62,939 nt of DNA from an uncultured Sutterella sp. (lineage in GTDB: Bacteria > Pseudomonadota > Gammaproteobacteria > Burkholderiales > Burkholderiaceae_F), in NCBI GenBank assembly GCA_900544335.1, contig UQUS01000007.1, forward strand, positions 1 to 62,939, read 5' to 3'. Position numbers and translations under genes: made by a program. A model generated the notes under the pieces. It did no database searches, was not told the DNA's origin, and worked only from the letters and a program-made list of their open reading frames with translations. Position 1 is the first letter of the stretch; each line of letters begins with the position of its first letter. Positions 9,100-18,653 of this stretch are shown here, in pieces.

Positions 9100-9127
9100 G
9101 TACAATCGGAAAAACGTCGGAGGAACT

Positions 9128-9556
9128 ATGCGAATCGGAGAGCTTTCGGAGCGTTCGGGTGTCGGAATCGAGACTATTCGCTTTTATGAAAAAGAGGGGC
9201 TATTGACGCCGGCCAATCGCACGGAAAATAACTACCGTGCTTATACCGAGGCGCACCTTCGGGAGTTGATGTTTATTCATCACTGTCGCACGCTCGATAT
9301 GCCGCTTTCGGACGTAAGAACCTTGCTGTCGTGCGATGCGACCGACACGGTTCAAGCCGAGCATGTCCATGAACTTATTGCGCACCACGTGCGACTTGTC
9401 GATGAGCGGATTGCCAAACTCAAAGCCTTAAAGGAACACTTAAAAGAGCTCGCATCGCGCTGCTCGGGCTCACACGAAGGCGCTCCCTGCGGGATTTTGG
9501 TCGGACTGCAGGAAGATGCCGGGGATGCGGCAACGCCGAGCACCAAAAAGGAGTAA
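9128..9556 (+). CDS. MerR-family metal regulator, CadR/PbrR-like
   Basis: A 142-residue transcription activator with an N-terminal winged helix (IGELSERSGVGIETIRFYEKEGLL), a dimerisation coiled coil (about residues 80-110) and a C-terminal metal loop RCSGSHEGAPCGIL (Cys112, His116, Cys121). It matches PbrR/CadR closely through PLSDVRTLLS. The cysteine that normally starts the dimerisation helix (C78/79 in PbrR, CadR and ZntR) aligns with Ala77 here; Cys69 lies nine residues earlier. The start at 9128 has a GGAGG Shine-Dalgarno (9119-9123). An upstream in-frame extension is not supported. Confidence 0.9.
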   Translation: MRIGELSERSGVGIETIRFYEKEGLLTPANRTENNYRAYTEAHLRELMFIHHCRTLDMPLSDVRTLLSCDATDTVQAEHVHELIAHHVRLVDERIAKLKALKEHLKELASRCSGSHEGAPCGILVGLQEDAGDAATPSTKKE

Positions 9557-9560
9557 CGAG

Positions 9561-10097
9561 ATGGACTTTTGGCGAATGCTTCTTGCGGCGGTTCTTGTGG
9601 CCGTGCCGACGCTTTTCTTTGTCGTTCTCGGGCGCCGTTTCTTACCGCGCCTTATTTGCTCAAAGACCAAAAGCGGATTCGGCGGGGCACTCGTGCTGTT
9701 TGTCCTCGGACAGGTAGCCGTAACCGAATATCTTTTTTGGCAAGGATACGTCGTGGCAACCAGTTTTCCGTGGTCTGAGTACGCCGAGGGCTTAGATCGC
9801 TTTGCCGCCTATGTGACGGTCGGACCTTCGTTTATTCAGGCTCTGCTCGGCCTTGCGCTTTTGGTCCTTTTGGTCACAAAGCGGTCGAGTGCCGCCCTTG
9901 CCGGTGTGATTGTTTTACTCTGGCTTATGGGTCCGGTTGCCGTCCTTATTGAAAGCTGGTACTTTCAACTCGCGTTTTCGGTGTCGGCTCTGCTTCCGAT
10001 GTTTCTTTGGGCTGCTTTTTGGACCGCTTACCTGGTGCTCTCGCCCCGAGTGGCTTTAACGTACGGAACGGTGCGAGGGCACCGATTAGCCGATTAA
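9561..10097 (+). CDS. Five-helix membrane protein of unknown function
   Basis: 178 residues, mostly hydrophobic, with about five membrane segments and an N-terminal helix (MDFWRMLLAAVLVAVPTLFFVVLG). No family was recognised. It starts five bases after the merR-type regulator stop with an AAGGAG Shine-Dalgarno (9548-9553), so it is co-transcribed with it. A link to metal resistance is inferred from position only. It overlaps the convergent aldo/keto reductase by 4 bp. Confidence 0.72.
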   Translation: MDFWRMLLAAVLVAVPTLFFVVLGRRFLPRLICSKTKSGFGGALVLFVLGQVAVTEYLFWQGYVVATSFPWSEYAEGLDRFAAYVTVGPSFIQALLGLALLVLLVTKRSSAALAGVIVLLWLMGPVAVLIESWYFQLAFSVSALLPMFLWAAFWTAYLVLSPRVALTYGTVRGHRLAD

Positions 10098-10945
10098 AAC
10101 GAAACGCGGTCCGGGTCTAAACCGGAAAAGCACGAAAGCGGTAAGGAATCGATTTCCGTCATTTCCCGAACGTTAAGGCGCAAATTGAACACATCGGCAA
10201 AAACCGGTAAATCGGCCGGATTCATCGTACGCGGAAGAACCGAGACCCCGTGCTGTAAGCACCAACGCAGGGCCACTTGTGCCGTGGTGACGCCGTGGCG
10301 CTTGGCAATGGTTTCGAGTTTGGGATCGGGCATCACGTCCCGTCGCCCGGTCGGGTCCCAGGCCGTGACGTGGATGTCGTGCTTGATGCAAAAATCCACC
10401 GTCGATTTTTGCCAATACCCCGGGTGAAACTCCAGTTGATTGACCATCGGAGGGACGCTCGCACGCGCCAGAAGCGGCACTAAGTGGTGCGTAAGGAAAT
10501 TGCACACCCCGATGGCGCGTACGCGACCGCTTTTATAGAGTTCCTCTAAAACGCGCCACGTTCCGGCATTGATGCTTTGCCAGGAAATGGCATCCCCGTG
10601 TGTTTCGGGCCAATGAATGAGGTACAAATCGAGGTACTCGAGTCCGAGGTTTTCCAGGGTTTTTTCAAACGCGGAAATGACGGCCTGACGGCTTCGGTCC
10701 GTCACCCACAACTTGCTTGAAATGAAAAATTCGGAGCGGTCGATTCCGCATCGGGAAAGCACTGAGCCCAAAATCCGTTCGTTGCCGTAGGCGCTTGCCG
10801 TATCAAAACGCCGATAGCCGGCGCGAACGGCTTCGGTTAAAAGTGCCTGCATCTCCGGAGTCGGTTGCAGCTGGCGTGTTCCTAATCCCATGCAGGGAAT
10901 AAAGACTTGATTGGATAATTTGAAACCGTCGGCAATGGTGGACAT
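10094..10945 (-). CDS. Aldo/keto reductase
   Basis: A 283-residue NAD(P)H-dependent oxidoreductase of the AKR (beta/alpha)8 barrel family. The catalytic tetrad is visible: Asp and Tyr in RRFDTASAYGNE, Lys in ISSKLWVTD, and His in DLYLIHWPE. It resembles the 2,5-diketo-D-gluconate reductase-like AKR5 group (GVCNFLTHHL, NQLEFHPGYWQ), which reduces small carbonyl compounds. The substrate is unknown. It is monocistronic, convergent with the membrane protein gene. Confidence 0.9.
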   Translation of the reverse strand: MSTIADGFKLSNQVFIPCMGLGTRQLQPTPEMQALLTEAVRAGYRRFDTASAYGNERILGSVLSRCGIDRSEFFISSKLWVTDRSRQAVISAFEKTLENLGLEYLDLYLIHWPETHGDAISWQSINAGTWRVLEELYKSGRVRAIGVCNFLTHHLVPLLARASVPPMVNQLEFHPGYWQKSTVDFCIKHDIHVTAWDPTGRRDVMPDPKLETIAKRHGVTTAQVALRWCLQHGVSVLPRTMNPADLPVFADVFNLRLNVREMTEIDSLPLSCFSGLDPDRVSF

Positions 10946-11069
10946 GAAAACTCTCCGAAATGTCCTCGGATGCTAATCAATGCCGATAAGAACTTCTTTG
11001 ATAAGACGCAAGAGATGGCGCTTGACTGTCTTCTTCAAGCGTCTTTCGGATTCTTGCCGCCTTTATACG

Positions 11070-11104
11070 AAAAAAAAGACTACCCCGAGGTAGAAGCCTC
11101 GGGG
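11070..11104 (-). terminator. Rho-independent terminator after nnr
   Basis: Read on the minus strand, CCCCGAGG and CCTCGGGG form a perfect 8-bp stem (11083-11104) with a 6-nt loop, then TAGTC and a run of eight T. It starts 13 bp after the nnr stop. Confidence 0.88.
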
Positions 11105-11117
11105 AAGCGTGCTCTTT

Positions 11118-12593
11118 TTATCGCAAATGCGCCGCCTGACGGTGCCGACGCAATTGATCTAAGAGTGCAGCCGCACGCGGCGCTAAGGCGCCTGCCGTCA
11201 CACCGGCCGTGCGGTCCTGAACGCCGGCACCGTGCAGCCACACGGCTCCGAGCGTGGCTGTAACAAGATCAAACCCTTGCGCAAAGAAGGCTCCGAGCAT
11301 GCCGCTTAACACGTCGCCCGAGCCTGCGGTCGCGAGTGACCCGTTGGCAATCGGGTTAATCCATGTGCGCGAACTACGTAGGGCAACGACGGTCCCGGCA
11401 CCTTTTAAAACGGTAATTGCGCCCGTTTGGACCGCAAGTTCCCGGGCCGCTCCGATGCGATCGGCTAAAACCGCGTCAACTGTCCGGTGCAAAAGTTCGG
11501 CCGCTTCTCCCGGGTGCGGCGTAATGACGGTGTGTGCACGGCGCGCAAGGAGGGCATCCTGAAGCTTTTGGTCACGGGCAAGAGCGCGCAATGCATCGGC
11601 ATCGACAACAAGCGGGACGTCGGCGGCAATCGCTTCTTTTAAGCGCCCCAAAGCACGAGGGCTAAAGCCCATGCCGCAACCGACGATGTTGCAGGTCGTT
11701 TTTGTTAAGTCAATCGGGTCGGCGGCAAACATCAATTCCGGGAAAAGGGGATCGACAAGCGGAGCGTTGCCAGCCATGAGTTCGCACGTGACGCGCCCGG
11801 CACCGAGAAGTAATGCAGCGCGGGCAGCCAAGTAGGCGGCGCCGACCGTACCGACGTCGCCTCCGACAACAGCCACGTGTCCGAAAAGTCCCTTATGCGA
11901 ATTTTTGCTTCGCATTTCCGTAAGGTGCACAAAATCGTCCGTGTCAATAAGCGAAAGTTGTGTGAGCGGCACCGAGACATCGAGTTCTTTGACGTGAACG
12001 GAACCGGTTGCATCGACCCCTTCGTTCATAAAGCACCCGGCCTTGGGGGCAAAAAAGGAAACCGTGATGTCGGCTCGGCACCCTTTGATGCCGCCGAGCC
12101 AAAAACCGGTCATGGAATCAAGTCCCGAGGGAATATCCACACTGATGTGCGTTGCCTGACGTTCGTTAAACCACAAAGCGGCATCCAGGAAGTCTCCCTT
12201 CAAGGCGCCGCGCGCTCCCGTTCCGAACAGGGCATCGACGACCGTATCGGCCTTAGCGGCACTGTATGGGTCGGCAATCGTGGTGCCGCCTGCTTTTTCC
12301 CAAGCCTCGTAGGCATTACGGGCATCTTGTGCCTTGGGTTTGTCGCATCCGATAAGAGCACAGGTGACGCGAAACCCGCGCGCAAGAAGAATTCGTGCGG
12401 CTGTAAATCCGTCACCGCCGTTATTGCCCGGTCCGCAGATAAACACGACGTGTCCGGAAGGGGGCGTTACCGACGCGATTTCTTCGGCCAGCGTACTTCC
12501 GGCTCGTCTCATGAGTTCGCCTTCTCCCAAGGCGTGTGTCATGCGTTCTTCAAGGGTCTTTAATTCGTCAAGATTTAAAATGGGCTGGCTCAT
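11118..12593 (-). CDS. nnr: Bifunctional NAD(P)H-hydrate epimerase / ADP-dependent dehydratase
   Basis: A 491-residue repair enzyme for hydrated NAD(P)H. The N-terminal YjeF domain (about residues 1-210) epimerises R- and S-NAD(P)HX, with GPGNNGGDGFTAARIL as its binding loop. The C-terminal ribokinase-like domain dehydrates S-NAD(P)HX using ADP, with NGSLATAGSGDVLSGMLGAF carrying the catalytic aspartate. The length fits the fused Nnr (YjeF) family. It is a single gene with its own terminator. Confidence 0.93.
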   Translation of the reverse strand: MSQPILNLDELKTLEERMTHALGEGELMRRAGSTLAEEIASVTPPSGHVVFICGPGNNGGDGFTAARILLARGFRVTCALIGCDKPKAQDARNAYEAWEKAGGTTIADPYSAAKADTVVDALFGTGARGALKGDFLDAALWFNERQATHISVDIPSGLDSMTGFWLGGIKGCRADITVSFFAPKAGCFMNEGVDATGSVHVKELDVSVPLTQLSLIDTDDFVHLTEMRSKNSHKGLFGHVAVVGGDVGTVGAAYLAARAALLLGAGRVTCELMAGNAPLVDPLFPELMFAADPIDLTKTTCNIVGCGMGFSPRALGRLKEAIAADVPLVVDADALRALARDQKLQDALLARRAHTVITPHPGEAAELLHRTVDAVLADRIGAARELAVQTGAITVLKGAGTVVALRSSRTWINPIANGSLATAGSGDVLSGMLGAFFAQGFDLVTATLGAVWLHGAGVQDRTAGVTAGALAPRAAALLDQLRRHRQAAHLR

Positions 12594-12709
12594 GGTTTTT
12601 TAAGAAAAATGGAAATTTCTCGATTCCGAACGGGAATCAAGACGAATGTCGCGCATTGTAAATCCTATGCGCAACACTATCGACAAAGGAGAGTCTGACG
12701 CTTTAGTTG

Positions 12710-14440
12710 TCAGGTTTTGTCCGTCAGGGCAAGGGCAGCAAGGCGCAAGCCCTTGTAAACAAGAGCGAGGCACTTGAGGTTGGCAATCGCTTTGACGGCT
12801 TCTCCCTGAGCGTATCTTTGCGCTTGTTTTTTAGCTTCCGCAAGGGCTTTTTGTACGGCTTCCTCGGTTGCATCGGTCTTCAAGTGTTTGACTTCGATGA
12901 CGTAACTCGGAAGCGAGGTGTTGTGTTTGGGCTTCAAGAGCAAATCGATAAAACCCGAGTTTTCTCCGCGCGATTCGATTTCAAGTTGCCCGCCGTATTC
13001 ACCCGATGCCCAAAGCGTCGAAGAGAGCATCATTTGAAAAGCCGCCTCATTGACGTGCACAGCCATGTGAACGCCGCTCGTTTGCGCAAGGCGTCTATCG
13101 GCAAGGTCAAGCCAGGGTTTAGGGTTCCCGGCGGCTAACGCTTCGTAGGCAAGCGAGAACTCGTCACTATCAAACACGTATTCCGGAGCTTTCAAAACGT
13201 TCTTGAAGTAGTACTCGAAGAACTGGATCCCGATGGCTCGATTGGGAACCGTGAGAGCCTGTTTATTCCCGATGACATAAGTTAAAAATCCCATGTAAAA
13301 GAGAGCCGACAAAAGCGTTTCACGATCGAGGCCGTTGGAATGATTCAAATTCAGAACCTGAAGTTTTCCCCCGAAGGGAATCGGTTCGTGATTTAAGGCT
13401 CGGCTAACGATTTCTTTGACAAGAGAGGCATCGCCTAAGGAAAGAATTGCCTCAATTTTGTCCAGACTGTTGGCCACTGACACGTCGAGCATGTCATCGG
13501 GTTCTTCTCCGGTTTGCCGAATCTGTTTCAGATAATTCAGGCACATTGAGGCATTAAAAACAGTCTCACTCTTTTTTGTATTAAAGCAATATCCGTTGTA
13601 CCACTCCTTCATGCGCGAAAACACTTCGTCAAGACTCTTTCCGTATTGCTTGAGGTTGACAACTTGCCCGATTAAGTTCCGAAGTTCTGTTTCGGTAAAT
13701 CCGAACATCGTGGAAAACTCAGGATCGGTTGTCAGATTTTCGGCAACGGAAAAACCGGAAGTCATCGAATCGAGTTGGATTGTCGTAACTCCGGTGATAA
13801 ATATTCTTCCGATAGGACCGTTTGCGGCCAAGTCTTTCAAACTCGCGTAAAAGGTCTTAAGCACTCCGCCGGAACCTGTCAGACCCTGAAAAGATTCCAA
13901 ATTTGTGGCAAGAACTTCATTAGCTCCTTGATCGTACTCGTCAATGATGAGATAAACCGATTCTTTGTAGGTTTTCTCATATGTCCTTAGAAAAGTCGAC
14001 AGGAGAAGGGTCGGGTCATCAAACTCGCGGTCGACAACTTCCAGACCCATTGAAAAACCATAACGCATACAGAAACTTGTCAACCCGCGACGGACTTTTT
14101 CAATGAATCCCCGGACGAACTTGTCTGCCGGGATGCCCGAGAAATCAAAATGGATGACCCGAAATGTATTGGCAAGGGCTGTCTTGTGCTCCCCGATGTA
14201 AGTGCCGGCAAAGTACCGCTCAAAGTCCTCGGCCGCCGCAATGTCGTAGTAGGCTTGTAGCGTTTGCGTAAAAAGCGTTTTCCCGAAACGACGAGGGCGG
14301 ACGATGAAGGGAAAACGATTAGAAAACTCTTCGAGTTTGGCAATGAACTCGGTCTTGTCAACATAGGCAAGATTATTTGCACGCAAAATCGAAAAGTTCG
14401 ATTCGCCGTAAGGGACCTTTCTGAGGACACTTTCTTTCAT
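12710..14440 (-). CDS. AAA-ATPase-like protein with C-terminal PD-(D/E)XK domain
   Basis: 576 residues. The N-terminus (YGESNFSILRANNLAYVDKTEFI...VRPRRFGKTLF) is the AAA-ATPase-like module with a degenerate Walker A, and LIIDEYD is Walker B. The C-terminus (SGFIDLLLKP...YVIEVKHLK) is a PD-(D/E)XK nuclease-like fold with the D and ExK residues present. Such proteins are common in many copies in gut bacteria and their function is not established. A related protein lies at 42784. A likely -10 TATAAT (14479-14484, minus) and an AGGTGA Shine-Dalgarno precede the start. Confidence 0.85.
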   Translation of the reverse strand: MKESVLRKVPYGESNFSILRANNLAYVDKTEFIAKLEEFSNRFPFIVRPRRFGKTLFTQTLQAYYDIAAAEDFERYFAGTYIGEHKTALANTFRVIHFDFSGIPADKFVRGFIEKVRRGLTSFCMRYGFSMGLEVVDREFDDPTLLLSTFLRTYEKTYKESVYLIIDEYDQGANEVLATNLESFQGLTGSGGVLKTFYASLKDLAANGPIGRIFITGVTTIQLDSMTSGFSVAENLTTDPEFSTMFGFTETELRNLIGQVVNLKQYGKSLDEVFSRMKEWYNGYCFNTKKSETVFNASMCLNYLKQIRQTGEEPDDMLDVSVANSLDKIEAILSLGDASLVKEIVSRALNHEPIPFGGKLQVLNLNHSNGLDRETLLSALFYMGFLTYVIGNKQALTVPNRAIGIQFFEYYFKNVLKAPEYVFDSDEFSLAYEALAAGNPKPWLDLADRRLAQTSGVHMAVHVNEAAFQMMLSSTLWASGEYGGQLEIESRGENSGFIDLLLKPKHNTSLPSYVIEVKHLKTDATEEAVQKALAEAKKQAQRYAQGEAVKAIANLKCLALVYKGLRLAALALTDKT

Positions 14441-14613
14441 TGCTCACCTGTTTACAAGGGGTTGTTTCATATTAATAGATTATACGTGTCGCATGCATGG
14501 TTGCTCGGGTTTCTCACGTATCCTCAGGTTTTCTGTCGCGCCGAGATAAGTCAAGTTTTCGACGCCTTTTTTAAGCGACTCTTTGCGTTCGTTTTTAGCG
14601 TCATCGAAAACTG

Positions 14614-14652
14614 TACAATGTTCTTACCGAGCGAGCCGACCGTGTCGGTCGG
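14614..14652 (+). promoter_or_regulatory. purL leader: -10 element and GC-rich hairpin
   Basis: TACAAT at 14614-14619 is a possible -10; no good -35 is seen at the right distance. CCGACCG (14636-14642) and CGGTCGG (14646-14652) form a perfect 7-bp stem with a 3-nt loop about 45 bp before purL. No purine riboswitch core was recognised, and there is no T-run to make it a terminator. Confidence 0.4.
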
Positions 14653-14696
14653 ACTGGCGCTTGTCTCTTTACATAACTGAGAGAAGGGAAGTCACT

Positions 14697-17600
14697 ATGA
14701 TCTTAGAATTTTCCGGCCCCGGTGCCCTAAGTGCGTTCCGTGCCGAACGCGTCCTTACTGAGTTAAAAACCTTCATGCCGAGTGCTCAAGCCGTCGGTGC
14801 ACACTACGTACACTACGTGTTAACGGAAAAACATTTAACAGATGAAGAAAAAGCGCGTCTAGCGGATTTGCTCGATTACGGCGAACCTGACGAAAGAGTT
14901 CGCGAAGATGTTTGTGTTCTCGTGGCGCCGCGCTGCGGAACCATCAGCCCATGGTCGAGCAAAGCGACCGATATTGCCCACAATACGGGCCTTGCCGGCG
15001 TGGTTCGTATCGAGCGCGCCGTTCGGTACGCCGTTACGCTTGCAGACGGTTCGTCCATCTCCGATGAACAGCGCGCAGCGCTTTATGCCCTTCTATGTGA
15101 CCGCATGACGCAATCGGTTGTCGATCCGAGTCAGGCGGCCGAAACGATTTTTGCCGATACCGAAAGTCGCCCGATGACTTCGGTCGATATCCTAACGGGC
15201 GGTCGCGCAGCTTTGCAGAAAGCCAATACCGAGATGGGTTTGGCGCTTTCGGAAGACGAAATCGACTACCTAGTAGATGCCTTTGCCGCTCAAAAACGCA
15301 ACCCCACGGATGTGGAATTGATGATGTTTGCGCAGGCCAATTCCGAGCACTGCCGCCATAAGATTTTTAATGCCGAATTTACGATTGACGGCGTCAAGCA
15401 GCCCAAAACGCTCTTTCAGATGATTCGCGAGACGCACAAAGCCTCGCCTCAGGGAACGATTGTGGCGTACTCGGACAATGCCGCAATTTTGGAAGGTCCG
15501 GCTGTTCCGCGCCTTTATCCGCGTCCGGATGAAAGGGATCTGTTCGGCGCGACCTACGTCGAGCGCCTCGAGACCACCGACACGGTCTTTAAAGTCGAAA
15601 CCCACAACCACCCGACGGCCATCAGTCCCTTCCCGGGTGCTGCCACAGGTTCGGGCGGAGAAATCCGTGATGAGGGTGCCACAGGCCGCGGCGCACGTCC
15701 TAAGGCCGGCCTTTGCGGCTTTTCGGTCTCGGCATTGCATATTCCCGGTCACTCGCAAGATTGGGAAAACGACCGCGACACGACGCAGGAAAAAGACAAT
15801 CAATCCGCCGATGTGTACGGAACACCCTCTCGCATTGCCTCGGCCTTGTCGGTGATGACCGAAGGCCCGATCGGTGCGGCTTCTTTTAATAACGAATTCG
15901 GTCGCCCGAATATTCTCGGGTACTTCCGCGCTTTCGAAGCGCGCGTGGGCGATGTGCGCTACGGCTACCACAAGCCCATCATGCTCGCGGGCGGCATCGG
16001 CAACATTCGTGCCGATCAAACGAACAAACACACGCTCAAACCCGGAACCCTGATGATTGTGCTCGGGGGACCGGGAATGCGCATCGGCCTCGGCGGGGGA
16101 GCCGCAAGCTCCATGGCTTCGGGTGCCAATGCCGAAGATTTGGATTTTGACAGCGTCCAACGCGGCAATCCCGAAATGCAGCGCCGTGCCCAGGAAGTGA
16201 TCGATAGGTGCTGGGCTGCCGGTGCCTTAAATCCGATTCTTGCGATTCACGATATCGGAGCGGGGGGCCTTTCGAACGCCATGCCCGAACTTGCTGACCT
16301 TTCGGGCCACGGGGCTCGCCTTTCGCTTGAGGCCGTGCCTGTTTTGGAAAAGGGCATGAGCCCCTTGGAAGTCTGGAGTAACGAAAGCCAGGAGCGCTAC
16401 GCCCTTGCAGTCGCTCCGGACAATCTGGAGCGCTTTGATGCGATTTGCCGGCGCGAGCGGTGCCCGTATGCGGTTTTAGGGACCATCAGTGACGACAACA
16501 TGCTCATTGTCGAAGGGCGTCAAGGCGAAGAGCGGGCTGTCCAGATGCCCATGGATGTCCTATTGGGTAAACCCCCGAAGATGCACCGCGATGTGCGTAC
16601 ACGCCACGGGCACCTGTCTTCTTTCGATGCACGCGACGTGGATTTGGCCGATGCTTTAAGCCGCGTTTTGCGTCATCCGACGGTTGCCGCAAAGAACTTT
16701 TTGGTCACGATTGCCGACCGCACGGTAGGCGGTCTTGTCTCGCGCGACCAGATGGTCGGTCCCTGGCAGGTTCCGGTTGCCGACTGTGCGGTGACAACCC
16801 TCAATTACTCGGGCTTTAAGGGTGAGGCGATGGCTATCGGCGAGCGCACCCCCTTGGCTGTTATCGATTCGGCGGCCGCCTCCCGTATGGCCATTGCCGA
16901 AGCCGTCACGAACATCGTTGCGGCGGACGTGAATTTATCTACAGTCAAGCTCTCGGCCAACTGGATGGCCGCCTGCGGCGTGGACGGGGAAGATGCCAAA
17001 CTCTATGCGGCCGTGAAAGCGGCAAGGGATTTGTGCCTTAATCTCGGAATTTCCATCCCGGTCGGCAAAGACTCCTGCTCGATGAGAACGACCTGGAAGG
17101 ACGGAGACGTCGATAAGGCTGTGACAAGCCCGATTTCGCTTATTGTCTCGGCAGCCGGACCCGTTTCGGACGTGCGCCTGACCGTGACGCCGGAACTTAA
17201 GTCCGTCCCGAGTCGCTTAATTGCCTTTGATTTCGGCGCCAAGAAGTGCCGCATGGGCGGATCGATTCTGGCGCAGGTCCTTCAAAACTTCGGGTCGGTG
17301 ACGCCTGACTTTACCGACACGGAAGCGTTAAAGAACTTCGTGCGCCTGGTGCGGGGACTTGCCGATGAAGGAATTCTCCTTGCGTACCACGACAGAAGCG
17401 ACGGCGGTCTTGCGACAACGCTTTGTGAGATGATGTTTGCCTCGCACAAGGGTGTTCGCGTGAGCCTAGATGCCCTTGCTGACGGCGAAGTGAGTGCCGA
17501 TGAAGCGCTATCGGTGCTCTTTAACGAAGAACTCGGGGCGGTTTTGCAGGTACGTGAAGAGTCGCTTGCCGATGTAGCTTCTCGGGCTGAATCTCTTGGT

Positions 17601-18638
17601 CTGACGCGTTACTACGCCACGCTCGGCACGGTTACCGAGAAGGATAATCTTGAAATCGAAGCGGCGGGCAAGGTCCTGCTTTCGATCCCGCGCGTGCGCC
17701 TGATGCGTGACTGGTCGGAAGTGACGCACGCGATGGCGCGCCTTCGTGACAATCCGGCCTGTGCCGACAGCGAGTTTGCCGTCGCCACGGGACAAAAAAC
17801 CAAGGGTCTTTTCGTCAAAACCACCTTTGATGCGCACGAGCGCATTGCCGCGCCCTTCGTGCACTCAAGTCACGCGCGACCGGTTGTGGCTGTTTTGCGC
17901 GAAGAGGGCGTGAACTCGCAAAACGAGATGGCAGCGGCCTTTTACCGGGTCGGCTTTACCGTCCGCGATTTGCATATGACGGACCTGCTGGAAGGTCGGG
18001 CGGACTTAAAGGACATTTGCGGCCTTGCGGCAGCCGGAGGCTTTTCGTACGGCGACGTTTTAGGTGCGGGCGGCGGATGGGCCAAAACCATTCTCTTAAA
18101 TACCCGGTTAACCGACATGTTCCGCGCGTTCTTCGAGCGGCCCGATACCTTTTCGCTCGGCGTGTGTAACGGGTGCCAGATGATGAGCCGCTTAAAGGAC
18201 CTGATTCCCGGAGCCGACCACTGGCCGCGCTTTGTCACGAACCGCTCCGAGCAGTTCGAAGGCAGGTTAAGTGAAGTCCGTATCGAATCCTCGCCCTCGA
18301 TTTTCTTCCGAGGCATGGCAGGAAGCGCGCTTCCGATTGTCACGTCGCACGGCGAAGGACGCGTCCTATGGGCTCGACCCGAGGATGCGACCGAGGCTTA
18401 CGTGGCAGCGCGGTACGTGGACGGTGAGGGACTGCCGACCGAGGTCTATCCGATGAATCCGAACGGCTCGCCTGAGGGCGTAACGTCGCTGACAACGCGC
18501 GACGGGCGTGCAACGATCATCATGCCGCATCCGGAACGCAGTGTTCGCGTGGCAACGCTTTCTTGGTACGAGGACACGAAAGAGGAATTTACCGGCTGGA
18601 TGAGAGCCTTTGAAAACGCGCGTGTGTGGGTCGGGTAG
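14697..18638 (+). CDS. purL: Phosphoribosylformylglycinamidine synthase
   Basis: A 1313-residue, single-chain (large) PurL that converts FGAR, ATP and glutamine to FGAM in purine synthesis. It has an N-terminal PurS-like domain and two AIR-synthase-like halves (HNHPTAISPFPGAATGSGGEIRDEGATGRGA near residue 302; GKDSCSMRT near residue 787). The C-terminal glutaminase domain has SLGVCNGCQMM (Cys1157) and PHPERS. The start at 14697 (MILEFSGPGALSAF) is the family start, preceded by GAGAAGGGA; the frame is open further upstream without similarity. The length matches gammaproteobacterial and betaproteobacterial PurL. Confidence 0.96.
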   Translation: MILEFSGPGALSAFRAERVLTELKTFMPSAQAVGAHYVHYVLTEKHLTDEEKARLADLLDYGEPDERVREDVCVLVAPRCGTISPWSSKATDIAHNTGLAGVVRIERAVRYAVTLADGSSISDEQRAALYALLCDRMTQSVVDPSQAAETIFADTESRPMTSVDILTGGRAALQKANTEMGLALSEDEIDYLVDAFAAQKRNPTDVELMMFAQANSEHCRHKIFNAEFTIDGVKQPKTLFQMIRETHKASPQGTIVAYSDNAAILEGPAVPRLYPRPDERDLFGATYVERLETTDTVFKVETHNHPTAISPFPGAATGSGGEIRDEGATGRGARPKAGLCGFSVSALHIPGHSQDWENDRDTTQEKDNQSADVYGTPSRIASALSVMTEGPIGAASFNNEFGRPNILGYFRAFEARVGDVRYGYHKPIMLAGGIGNIRADQTNKHTLKPGTLMIVLGGPGMRIGLGGGAASSMASGANAEDLDFDSVQRGNPEMQRRAQEVIDRCWAAGALNPILAIHDIGAGGLSNAMPELADLSGHGARLSLEAVPVLEKGMSPLEVWSNESQERYALAVAPDNLERFDAICRRERCPYAVLGTISDDNMLIVEGRQGEERAVQMPMDVLLGKPPKMHRDVRTRHGHLSSFDARDVDLADALSRVLRHPTVAAKNFLVTIADRTVGGLVSRDQMVGPWQVPVADCAVTTLNYSGFKGEAMAIGERTPLAVIDSAAASRMAIAEAVTNIVAADVNLSTVKLSANWMAACGVDGEDAKLYAAVKAARDLCLNLGISIPVGKDSCSMRTTWKDGDVDKAVTSPISLIVSAAGPVSDVRLTVTPELKSVPSRLIAFDFGAKKCRMGGSILAQVLQNFGSVTPDFTDTEALKNFVRLVRGLADEGILLAYHDRSDGGLATTLCEMMFASHKGVRVSLDALADGEVSADEALSVLFNEELGAVLQVREESLADVASRAESLGLTRYYATLGTVTEKDNLEIEAAGKVLLSIPRVRLMRDWSEVTHAMARLRDNPACADSEFAVATGQKTKGLFVKTTFDAHERIAAPFVHSSHARPVVAVLREEGVNSQNEMAAAFYRVGFTVRDLHMTDLLEGRADLKDICGLAAAGGFSYGDVLGAGGGWAKTILLNTRLTDMFRAFFERPDTFSLGVCNGCQMMSRLKDLIPGADHWPRFVTNRSEQFEGRLSEVRIESSPSIFFRGMAGSALPIVTSHGEGRVLWARPEDATEAYVAARYVDGEGLPTEVYPMNPNGSPEGVTSLTTRDGRATIIMPHPERSVRVATLSWYEDTKEEFTGWMRAFENARVWVG

Positions 18639-18653
18639 GTTAAGGCCTTCGGT

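Noticed and set aside
10970..11263. Plus-strand ORF of 97 residues
   Set aside because: It runs through the nnr terminator and antisense into nnr, with biased composition and no Shine-Dalgarno.
15270..16160. 296-residue ORF antisense to purL
   Set aside because: It is a shadow of the purL coding frame with unnatural composition; purL is well supported.
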